From positions 1 through 8,198 of the forward strand of contig QJVU01000643.1 of NCBI GenBank assembly GCA_003235605.1: a stretch of 8,198 nt of DNA. The letters run 5' to 3'. This DNA comes from Planctomycetota bacterium (GTDB taxonomy: Bacteria > Planctomycetota > UBA1135 > UBA2386). This document shows positions 1-6,106 of the stretch, piece by piece (positions within the stretch are counted from its first letter, which is position 1; each line of letters begins with the position of its first letter). The notes beneath the pieces were generated by a model that was not told the DNA's origin, searched no databases, and saw only the letters and a list, made by a program, of their open reading frames with translations. The position numbers were made by a program, and so were the translations under genes.

Positions 1-675
1 GTACATGACCTTGCCCCCCGCCTTGTCCAGGGCGAGGAATGCCTGCCATGCACCGTCCTTGCGGATGTAGTCCTCTTCTCCGGCCACGAAATAGAACGGG
101 TGGTCCCTGACGCGGAGCAGCTCGCCGCGCCGCAGACCCACCACGCTGGGTGGGCCGGGACAGACCACCAGGCTGCCGGCGAACTTCCCGCGGAGCTGCA
201 GGCCGCCGTTGCACAGGAAGTCCGATCCGGACGAGAAGCCAGCCAGGTAGACCTGCTGCTCATCCACCCGGTAGTCTTTCCGCAGCATCTCCAGGACACG
301 CAGGGCATAGGCGGTGTCGTTGTGTTCGCCCTTGATCATGTTCCAGGCCCGGGTCCTGGAGTTGAGTCCCACCACCGGCACCTGCACCTGGGACACGAAC
401 TTCGACCACAGGCGATCCTGGGTGAGGTTGGCACCCTTCTGGGCAGGGTGAATCGCGCCGTGGAAGTCGACGATCCATGGCGTCGCCTGCGTGGGATCGT
501 GACCGGGGGGCAGGGACAAGACAAAGGAGGCGCTGACGCCGCCTTGGGTGTCGAAGTCGGGAACTCGAACCTCGGTCAGAACCGGCGAGGCTGCGGGTCT
601 TGTCGCCGTCTTCTCCGCCTGGGACGGGCAGGGCGAAACGACGAGCAACAACACCGGCACCAGCTTCCTCACCAT
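1..675 (-). CDS. Exported alpha/beta-hydrolase (esterase-like), C-terminus beyond left edge
   Basis: The frame stays open from an ATG at 675 down to base 1, giving 225 residues with no stop, so the C-terminus lies outside the window. Residues 1-20 look like a Sec signal peptide: a basic start (MVRK), a hydrophobic LVPVLLLVV core and a possible cut after SQA. The fold signs are those of a serine alpha/beta-hydrolase. A strand ending in DFHG (70-73) is a likely oxyanion-hole element. GFSSG at 146-150 is a GxSxG nucleophile elbow with Ser148 as predicted nucleophile. HPFYFVAGEED (192-202) is the usual strand before the acid residue, with Asp202 as candidate. The catalytic His would lie beyond the edge. 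Overall it resembles secreted polyhydroxybutyrate-depolymerase or feruloyl-esterase-like hydrolases and dienelactone-hydrolase relatives; the substrate cannot be told. No strong Shine-Dalgarno sequence precedes the ATG. It is divergent from the gene starting at 768. Confidence 0.8.
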   Translation of the reverse strand, partial: MVRKLVPVLLLVVSPCPSQAEKTATRPAASPVLTEVRVPDFDTQGGVSASFVLSLPPGHDPTQATPWIVDFHGAIHPAQKGANLTQDRLWSKFVSQVQVPVVGLNSRTRAWNMIKGEHNDTAYALRVLEMLRKDYRVDEQQVYLAGFSSGSDFLCNGGLQLRGKFAGSLVVCPGPPSVVGLRRGELLRVRDHPFYFVAGEEDYIRKDGAWQAFLALDKAGGKVMY

Positions 676-723
676 GATCGCGGAATCATACCGGCCGCCA
701 CCTGCAGCGTGGCTATCATGACC

Positions 724-739
724 GCACGGTTCGCCGTGC
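724..739. other. Perfect 6-bp hairpin with UUCG loop in the divergent gap
   Basis: GCACGG (724-729), TTCG (730-733) and CCGTGC (734-739) form a perfect six-base-pair stem around a four-base loop. It lies between the two divergent genes and ends 13 bases before the Shine-Dalgarno sequence of the gene at 768. In the plus-strand transcript it would be a stable 5'-leader hairpin with a UUCG tetraloop. As DNA it is an inverted repeat that a dimeric regulator could bind. No T-run follows on either strand, so it does not look like a classical terminator. The structure is seen directly; any function is inferred. I found no convincing -35/-10 pair in the 676-767 gap. Confidence 0.45.
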
Positions 740-752
740 CCGCTCTCCCAGC

Positions 753-759
753 AAGAGGA
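753..759 (+). promoter_or_regulatory. Ribosome binding site for the 402-residue exported protein
   Basis: AAGAGGA lies 8 bases before the ATG at 768. It is a good Shine-Dalgarno match at normal spacing and supports that start, as does the signal peptide that begins there. Confidence 0.65.
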
Positions 760-767
760 CCCTTGCC

Positions 768-1976
768 ATGAGACATCTCCTGGTTCCCGTCGTCGCCTCC
801 CTCTGCGCCGTCCTGTCCGCCCAGGTAAAAACGGTGTCGTCGCCTCCGGGGTTCGAGACCGTGGGCCAGATGGACAGCTCCAGCTGGGGTTATCGTCTCG
901 GTCAGTACTCCAACGAACGCTTCCAGGCGGCGGACGGCCAGTTCCGCAAGCAGATCATGGTGATCCATCAGATCTCCTATCGCCTGGACGCTGGTCGCAA
1001 CTACGCTTCCAACGCTACCAGCGCCGGTGTCGGCCGGACCTGGTCGAAGGTGACCCTGCACGCGTCCGAGTGCGACTACGACAAGATGACGTCAACGTTC
1101 TCCACCAACACGTTGACGACGCCGCAGAAGGTGTTCGACGCCCAGATGACCTGGCTGACCCAGGTCGGTACCCCGTCCACCGATCCGGCGCCCTGGGGAG
1201 GCAGCGGGCACAAGTTCCCGTTCACTAGCAACTGGGTCTACACAGGTGCGCAAGACATCCTCCTCGACTTCACCTTCACGGGAGGGACGCTCGCCAACAG
1301 CTCCGCGTGGACGGGCTCAACGTCGAAGCGCTACTACCTTGACGGGTACAACTCCCCCAACTTCAACCTCGGACTGGCCGTCGAGTACCCGACCAACTAC
1401 TCCCAGACAACGCCTGCCAACTGCATGGACAGCTCGCTCTCGGTGGCGAACCAGGCAGCGCGCAACGACATCCAGGGGATCTTCGTCTACAACGCCGACC
1501 GCACTTCCAACCCCAACCAGGTCTACCTCAGCTGGCGGAGCTTCTACACCGCGCCGGGAGCGCCGGTCCTGAAGGCGTTGGGTTTCGCGGGAAAGCCCGC
1601 CGGCGTCAACATCTTCGCCCGGTGCAACAGGCTCTACCTGGACCTCAGCCTGCCATACCTGCTGTTCCCGGACACGGCCAGCAGCACCGCTTCCACCGCG
1701 GCGTCGGGCTTCACCACCCTCAGCGCGCCGTTCCACAAATCCATGGGCGGTGCAGCGCTGTGGTTCCAGTGCGCGTGGGATGATTCCAAGAGCAAGTCCT
1801 TCAGTCTCACGACTGCCAGCCAGAGGATCGTGCCCGTCGGGCCGCCCCCAGACGGCCCGCGGCGCAAGACTCTCTACGCCTCCGATCCGACTGCCGCCAC
1901 CGGCACGGGGCCGACGGCCAACGGGGACAATGCGGGATACGCTGCCAACCCGATGTACCTGCTCACGTACCAGTAG
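768..1976 (+). CDS. Exported protein of unknown function, 402 residues
   Basis: A complete frame from an ATG with a well-placed AAGAGGA to a TAG at 1974-1976. Residues 1-18 form a signal peptide (MRHLLVPVVASLCAVLSA), with a likely cut before Gln19. The mature part is rich in Ser, Thr, Asn, Tyr and Trp with alternating hydrophobic residues, suggesting a beta-rich extracellular fold. There are no membrane segments after the signal peptide, no recognised catalytic motif, no lipobox and no C-terminal sorting signal that I can identify. An aromatic stretch near 147-170 (HKFPFTSNWVYTG, then DILLDFTF) reads like a beta-sandwich core. Mature cysteines are at about 102, 219, 286 and 335; two disulfides are possible. 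The style resembles large families of secreted hypothetical proteins in Planctomycetota, but this is pattern memory only. It is divergent from the hydrolase gene and convergent with murB, so it is probably transcribed alone. Confidence 0.85.
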   Translation: MRHLLVPVVASLCAVLSAQVKTVSSPPGFETVGQMDSSSWGYRLGQYSNERFQAADGQFRKQIMVIHQISYRLDAGRNYASNATSAGVGRTWSKVTLHASECDYDKMTSTFSTNTLTTPQKVFDAQMTWLTQVGTPSTDPAPWGGSGHKFPFTSNWVYTGAQDILLDFTFTGGTLANSSAWTGSTSKRYYLDGYNSPNFNLGLAVEYPTNYSQTTPANCMDSSLSVANQAARNDIQGIFVYNADRTSNPNQVYLSWRSFYTAPGAPVLKALGFAGKPAGVNIFARCNRLYLDLSLPYLLFPDTASSTASTAASGFTTLSAPFHKSMGGAALWFQCAWDDSKSKSFSLTTASQRIVPVGPPPDGPRRKTLYASDPTAATGTGPTANGDNAGYAANPMYLLTYQ

Positions 1977-1994
1977 TGCCGGTTCCGGGGTCAA

Positions 1995-2008
1995 GGTCGG
2001 GGACGACC
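1995..2008. terminator. Possible bidirectional terminator hairpin in the convergent gap
   Basis: GGTCG (1995-1999) and CGACC (2004-2008) form a five-base-pair stem around GGGA. It sits in the 40-base gap between the stop of the exported-protein gene (1976) and the murB stop (2017), where termination from both sides is expected. The stem is short and no U-tract follows on either strand, so intrinsic termination is doubtful. The placement is the main argument. Confidence 0.3.
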
Positions 2009-2016
2009 ACGGCGCC

Positions 2017-2931
2017 TCACATCCCCCAGACCTTCACCTCGGGTTGCAGCTCCACGCCGAACTCGGCCTTGACCCGTCTCTGCACTTCCGCCATCAGCTC
2101 CAGGAAGTCCTTGGAGGTGCCACTGCCCTCGTTCACGAAGTAGTTGGCGTGCTTGCCGCTCACCATCAGCGCCCCCTTCCTGAGCAGCTTGCAGCCCGCC
2201 GCCTCGATCAACCGACCAGCCGAGTCGCCCTTGGGGTTCGTGAAGACACAGCCGGCACTCTGTTCGGTAACCGGTTGCGTGGCGTTGCGACGCTTGAGGG
2301 AAGCCTCGAGCCGCGCCTGGATCCTCGCCGGGTCGTCTTCCTCCAGTTCCCAGGTGGCGTCGAGCACCACACGGCCGCGCAGACCGCCATTGCGGTATTC
2401 CGGGTTCATCTCTTCCCTGCCCCAGACCTCGACATCACCGTTCGGATTCACGAGCCTCAGCGACGCAAGACGATCGAAGACCTCTGTTTCTGCCGTGCCC
2501 GCGTTCATGGCCACCGCGCCACCCACCTGGGCCGGGATCCCGATCAAAAGCTCCAGGCCCTTGAGGCCGACACCCTTGGTGGAGCGGATCAGTGACGGCA
2601 GGGTCGCACCGGCACCCGCGGTGATGCGGTTCTGGTCGCGGAGGACGCGGTTCAGCTTCTGCAGCGTGAGGACCACCCCCTGGACGCCCTCGTTGGCGAC
2701 CACCAGGTTGCTGCCGCCCCCCAGGACGTAGAGGGGGAGCGCCAGCTCGCGACAGACCCTCACGACCAATGCCACGTCCTCCCCCGTGGACGGCTCCAGG
2801 AAGAACTCTGCGGATCCGCCGATGCGAATGTGGGTGTGCCGCGCCAACGAGACCTGCTGACGGATCGTGCCGCGGTAGCCGGGCTCGCGGCGTCCCAGCA
2901 TGCCTTGGAGCTCAGAGGCGCGCGACGACAT
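2017..2931 (-). CDS. murB: UDP-N-acetylenolpyruvoylglucosamine reductase (MurB)
   Basis: MurB is a cytoplasmic FAD enzyme that uses NADPH to reduce UDP-GlcNAc-enolpyruvate to UDP-MurNAc. From the ATG at 2931 it has 304 residues, the length of the shorter type II enzymes. FAD-binding signatures are visible in order: HIRIGGSAEFF (34-44), VLGGGSNLVV (69-78) and IGIPAQVGGAVAMNAG (130-145). The catalytic loop SAGCVFTNP (225-233) has Cys228 where E. coli has Ser229. Arg180 (EYRNGG) and Glu298 (near the end, QPEVKVWG) match the other conserved active-site positions. The start is uncertain. A TTG at 2964 would add 11 residues, and an ATG at 2901 would begin just after the murC stop. I chose 2931 for N-terminal length; it overlaps murC by 20 bases, which suggests translational coupling. 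This is the last gene of the operon. Confidence 0.93.
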   Translation of the reverse strand: MSSRASELQGMLGRREPGYRGTIRQQVSLARHTHIRIGGSAEFFLEPSTGEDVALVVRVCRELALPLYVLGGGSNLVVANEGVQGVVLTLQKLNRVLRDQNRITAGAGATLPSLIRSTKGVGLKGLELLIGIPAQVGGAVAMNAGTAETEVFDRLASLRLVNPNGDVEVWGREEMNPEYRNGGLRGRVVLDATWELEEDDPARIQARLEASLKRRNATQPVTEQSAGCVFTNPKGDSAGRLIEAAGCKLLRKGALMVSGKHANYFVNEGSGTSKDFLELMAEVQRRVKAEFGVELQPEVKVWGM

Positions 2932-4285
2932 CCCCCACCACTTCGCCGATGTCTCCGGCGCCAAGAATCAGCAACAGGTCACCCTCGCGGTGCGCGGCCG
3001 TCAGCCGCTCCGGCAGCTCGTGAATCTGGCCGCCGAGCTCGGATCGGCCTCCCTGGTCACGGATCGCCTCCACCAGATCGATGGCGCTGATCCGCTCGCG
3101 CAGCTCATGGCTCTCCCGGGCGCCGTAGATGTCCGCGATCAGGCAGTGATCGGCATCGGCCAGCACCTCGGCGAACTGATCCAACAGGTGCAGCGTGCGC
3201 CGATGCTGATGGGGTTGGAAGGCCACCACGAGGCGTTTTCCAGGGAACCGTCGGCGGGCGGCACGAATCACGGCGCGGATCTCCGCCGGGTGGTGGGCGT
3301 AGTCGTCGACGAGGCGGCCGCCGTTCCGGCCGCGGTGGAGCTCGAAGCGACGGCGCACGCCGCAGAAGTTCTCGATGCCGGCGCATGCTCCTTCCAGGTC
3401 GGCGCCAACCGTGGCAGCAAGGCCCAGGGCAAACAGTGCGTTGTGTATCTGGAAGCGGCCCGGGATTCTCAAGTGAACCCGCGGCAGGCGATGTCCCTCG
3501 AGTTGCGGAACGAACGAGTATCGGCCGAGGTCGTCGGCCACATCCACAGCTCGCAGGTCCGCAAAGAGACCTGCGCCAACACGCAGGACCCGGACATCCC
3601 TGCGCGCCGCATTCACGACCGCATCGGGCACGAACTCCTCCACCAAGACGGTGCCACCGGAACACACCCTCGCCAGGTAGACCGCGAAGGCCTCGATCAG
3701 CTCCTCGGTGGAGGGGTAGCACTCGAAGTGGTCGTGGTCCAGGTTCAGGATGCCCGCCGCAAAGGGGCGCAGCTGGTGGAAGGAGCGATTGAACTCACAG
3801 GCCTCCACGACCAGGACATCGTCCTGGCCACCGTGACCGTTTCCACCCAGCTCCGGAACCTCACCTCCGACGAGGTGCGAGGGATCCAGGCCGCCAGACC
3901 GCAGGGCTGACACGGTGAGCGCCGTGGTCGTGGTCTTGCCGTGGGTGCCCGCGACTGCCAGGGTACGCTTGCCCTTGGACAGGCGCCCTACCGCTTCCGC
4001 ATAGAGCAAGGAGGTGAATCCCCGGCGCTCGCATTCGCGGACTTCGGGATCGCTTGGCGGCACGGCGGCAGATCGCACAACCCAGCCGCTCTCCCCGGCG
4101 ACGCGCTCGGGACGATCCCCGGCCCAGGTCGTGATGCCCTCGTTGCGGAGGGTGTGCAACACCTCGCCGCCGACCGCGTCGCTGCCGGTGACTTCGGCGC
4201 CGGCACCGTGGAGCAACCGCGCCAATGCGGACATGCCGCTCCCGCCGACGCCCACGAGGTGAAAGCGACTGCTGGGAAGCTGCAT
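2912..4285 (-). CDS. murC: UDP-N-acetylmuramate--L-alanine ligase (MurC)
   Basis: MurC is the cytoplasmic ATP-dependent ligase that adds L-alanine, the first stem-peptide residue, to UDP-MurNAc. The protein has 457 residues, normal for the family, with all three Mur-ligase domains. The N-terminal UDP-binding Rossmann motif is HLVGVGGSGMSAL (9-21). The ATP P-loop is GTHGKTTTT (113-121) with Lys117. The central domain has EACEF (161-165), NLDHDHFE (181-188) and HNALFAL (281-287). RRFE (312-315), DDYAHHPAEI (327-336) and FQPHQHRRT (356-364) are the MurC-type C-terminal-domain signatures, and GAGDIG (442-447) closes the protein. EACEF resembles the EACEY form of Bacillus-type MurC rather than the EADES form of E. 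coli. The ATG at 4285 lies two bases after the murG stop. The frame is open further upstream into murG, but the Rossmann motif position fixes this start. Confidence 0.97.
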   Translation of the reverse strand: MQLPSSRFHLVGVGGSGMSALARLLHGAGAEVTGSDAVGGEVLHTLRNEGITTWAGDRPERVAGESGWVVRSAAVPPSDPEVRECERRGFTSLLYAEAVGRLSKGKRTLAVAGTHGKTTTTALTVSALRSGGLDPSHLVGGEVPELGGNGHGGQDDVLVVEACEFNRSFHQLRPFAAGILNLDHDHFECYPSTEELIEAFAVYLARVCSGGTVLVEEFVPDAVVNAARRDVRVLRVGAGLFADLRAVDVADDLGRYSFVPQLEGHRLPRVHLRIPGRFQIHNALFALGLAATVGADLEGACAGIENFCGVRRRFELHRGRNGGRLVDDYAHHPAEIRAVIRAARRRFPGKRLVVAFQPHQHRRTLHLLDQFAEVLADADHCLIADIYGARESHELRERISAIDLVEAIRDQGGRSELGGQIHELPERLTAAHREGDLLLILGAGDIGEVVGDVVARL

Positions 4286-4287
4286 GG

Positions 4288-5337
4288 CTAGCCCAGTGCT
4301 CCCAGCATGGTCAGGTCTTCCAGGATCCTGCCGCACGGATCTGCAGCCGCCATTCGGCGGGCGCGGCGGCCCATGTCCTCCAAGCGTTGCGGAGCTGCCA
4401 ACATGTCCTTGACGAGCTCTGCCAGGTTCTCGGTGGACAATGATGCCTCCTCGCGGACCAGCGCCGCGCCCGCGGCTTCCAACACCCGGCCGTTGTGCCA
4501 CTGTTGGCGGTCCCGGTGATGGGGGTACGGCACGATGATCGCCGGCCGCCCCACCGCCATCAGTTCGGCCACGGTCCCCCCGCCACCACGGCAGATCACC
4601 AGATCGGAGGCTGCATAGAGAGGAGCCATGTCCATGGCCAGCGGCCGAACCCAGGCATGCACCCGTGGTTCACGGTCGTACTGCTGTCCTACCTCTGCAT
4701 CGTGGCCCCGGCCCGAAAGGTGCAGGGTCTGGATGTGCATGCCGGTGGACCGGGCCAGGAGGCAGACCGCCGCAGGCACCAGGCGGTTGAGGAACGACGC
4801 CCCTTGACTGCCACCGGTGACCAGCAGCACCGGATGATCCTCGTCCAGGCGCAGGATCTGGCGAGCCGTGTTCTTGGAGAGGCCGCCCAGGCCGTCACGC
4901 AAGGGCGTCCCGGTCAGGACCGAGCGGTGGCGGTGGCCGCGGGCGGGAGGCAGGCCCAGATAGACCCGCTGCGCCCACCGCATCAGCAGGCGGTTGGCGC
5001 GGCCGGTGACGGCATTCTGCTCCAGAAGGCAGAGACGGAGCCTCAGGCTGCGGGCAGCCAAGCCGGCGGGGAGGGACGTGCGCCCGCCACAGCCGATCAC
5101 CAGGTCCACGTCGTGCTCCTGGAACAGGCGGCGCGCCGACATCGTGCCCCGCAACAGCCCCACCGGCAGGGTCGCGGCCTGGCAACCACACCGCTCCAGC
5201 ATCTCTTTGCCCACGGCACGGCCCTCGGTCAACAGGAGCACCTCGTGCCCTGCTCGTTCGAGGGCGCGCGCCAGCGCCAGGGCGGGCATCAGATGCCCGC
5301 CGGTGCCACTGCTTGCCAGGCAGACGCGCTTGACCAC
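4288..5337 (-). CDS. murG: UDP-GlcNAc:lipid I N-acetylglucosaminyltransferase (MurG)
   Basis: MurG (GT28 family, GT-B fold) transfers GlcNAc from UDP-GlcNAc to lipid I on the inner face of the cytoplasmic membrane, making lipid II. From a GTG at 5337 it has 349 residues. Visible motifs are GTGGH (11-15), LLEQNAVTGRANR (104-116), VTGGSQGA (173-180), CRGGGGTVAEL (249-259, with Glu258 at the UDP-GlcNAc-contacting position) and VPYPHHRDRQQWHN (269-282). The segment between the GLRG-like motif (60-64) and the GCGG loop (82-85) is about 15 residues shorter than in E. coli, and the family's GGYVS loop reads GGRTS. GTG is preferred because it puts the first strand (KRVCLASSGTGGH) at the usual distance from the N-terminus and lies 10 bases after the LysM stop. 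An ATG at 5382 with an upstream GAAGG would add 15 residues and overlap the LysM gene by 35 bases. Confidence 0.93.
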   Translation of the reverse strand: MVKRVCLASSGTGGHLMPALALARALERAGHEVLLLTEGRAVGKEMLERCGCQAATLPVGLLRGTMSARRLFQEHDVDLVIGCGGRTSLPAGLAARSLRLRLCLLEQNAVTGRANRLLMRWAQRVYLGLPPARGHRHRSVLTGTPLRDGLGGLSKNTARQILRLDEDHPVLLVTGGSQGASFLNRLVPAAVCLLARSTGMHIQTLHLSGRGHDAEVGQQYDREPRVHAWVRPLAMDMAPLYAASDLVICRGGGGTVAELMAVGRPAIIVPYPHHRDRQQWHNGRVLEAAGAALVREEASLSTENLAELVKDMLAAPQRLEDMGRRARRMAAADPCGRILEDLTMLGALG

Positions 5338-5347
5338 GGAAAGCCGA

Positions 5348-6094
5348 CTACTTCTTCGCTGTGGCCTTGCTGGAACCGACATCCGGGACCTTCAGCACTG
5401 CCCCGATCGACAGCCTGCGTGCATCTTGGATGCCGTTCAAGCGCATGATCTCGTCAGCGTACTTGGTGGTGCCGAACAAACGCTGGGAGATCAGTCCTGG
5501 GGTGTCGCCGCGACGCACCGTCACCGTCCCGGGCCGGCTGCCGGCCGTGGATTTTGCCCCATGGCGAGGCGGGATCCTCAGCTTGGTTCCCGGTTGCAGT
5601 GCCTCGGGTCGAACGCCGGGGTTCGCTGCCACGATGTCACGCCAGAGATGGCGCTTGCCCAGGTAGCGCAGGGAGATTTCCTCCAGGGTCTCGTTCTGCT
5701 TGACCACATGGATGCGCTCACCCTGCTTGCTGTTCTCCTGTGTCTTGCCATGGATGGCGGGTGTCGCAGTCCCCTTGGACCCCTGTGTGGCAGGCTCCGT
5801 CCCGACATCGTCGTTCGGCTGCCGGGTCACCTTCTGCAGCGGTGGTCGCACCGGCTCGGCGGCAGCCTTCATGATCTTCACCACCTCGTTGAGGTTGGCT
5901 TCCATCTCCAACTGCCTCAGGCGCTCCTCCGAGATGGTGTCCTCGGGGCCGGTGGCGCTGGTGACCGTCAGAGAGCTGCCGGCGCCACCCGTGGGCACGA
6001 CCGGCCCCGAACTATCACCCCAGATGGCGATGCCGAGGATCAGGAAGATGATCAGACAAAGCACATAGAGCCCATAACGTTCGAGCTGACCCAT
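5348..6094 (-). CDS. Membrane-anchored double-LysM peptidoglycan-binding protein
   Basis: A 248-residue protein between ftsW and murG. It has a short N-terminal tail, one membrane helix (about 7-25, LYVLCLIIFLILGIAIW) and then a hydrophilic region, so it probably has its N-terminus inside and its bulk in the periplasm. A charged helical stretch (about 55-80, possible short coiled coil) is followed by a Pro/Thr/Gln-rich linker (about 81-126). Two LysM modules follow. The first spans about 128-175, from IHVVKQNETLEEISLRYLG to LQPGTKLRIP. The second spans about 190-237, from VTVRRGDTPGLISQRLFG to LSIGAVLKVP. LysM modules bind GlcNAc-containing glycan such as peptidoglycan. No catalytic domain is present, so a scaffolding or tethering role is the most that can be inferred. 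The tail ends in a Lys/Ala-rich stretch (SSKATAKK). It is not a standard dcw gene. Co-transcription with ftsW is implied by a 12-base gap. Confidence 0.92.
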   Translation of the reverse strand: MGQLERYGLYVLCLIIFLILGIAIWGDSSGPVVPTGGAGSSLTVTSATGPEDTISEERLRQLEMEANLNEVVKIMKAAAEPVRPPLQKVTRQPNDDVGTEPATQGSKGTATPAIHGKTQENSKQGERIHVVKQNETLEEISLRYLGKRHLWRDIVAANPGVRPEALQPGTKLRIPPRHGAKSTAGSRPGTVTVRRGDTPGLISQRLFGTTKYADEIMRLNGIQDARRLSIGAVLKVPDVGSSKATAKK

Positions 6095-6099
6095 GGTGT

Positions 6100-6106
6100 T
6101 CCCTCC
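6100..6106 (-). promoter_or_regulatory. Strong ribosome binding site of the LysM gene
   Basis: On the minus strand GGGAGGG directly follows the ftsW TAG (6109-6107), and the ATG at 6094 comes 5 bases later. It is the clearest Shine-Dalgarno sequence in the operon and fixes the start at the residue before the membrane helix. It suggests that the LysM protein is made well and not only by read-through from ftsW. Confidence 0.65.

Noticed and set aside
685..690. TATGAT on the minus strand as a -10 box for the hydrolase gene
   Set aside because: It lies only about 10 bases before the ATG and no -35-like hexamer is found at 16-18 bases upstream; not enough to call a promoter.
100..771. Plus-strand open frame of 223 codons opposite the hydrolase
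   Set aside because: The minus strand carries a signal peptide and GxSxG hydrolase motifs over the same bases; the plus frame shows no domain.
669..1061. Minus-strand frame of 130 codons reaching from the exported-protein gene into the divergent gap
   Set aside because: It is antisense to the signal-peptide-bearing gene and its product has no recognisable feature; it would also collide with the hydrolase start.
768..1976. A novel defence or mobile system centred on the 402-residue protein
   Set aside because: There are no nucleases, transposases, toxin-antitoxin pairs, repeats or phage genes nearby; the protein simply looks exported.
2900..3910. Plus-strand open frame of 336 codons opposite murC
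   Set aside because: It is antisense to a fully motif-supported murC, with no signal, domain or ribosome binding site that I can see.
4285..4501. Extending murC upstream to an in-frame start at 4501
   Set aside because: The extra 72 residues lie wholly inside murG, look like off-frame translation and would displace the N-terminal Rossmann motif from its usual place.
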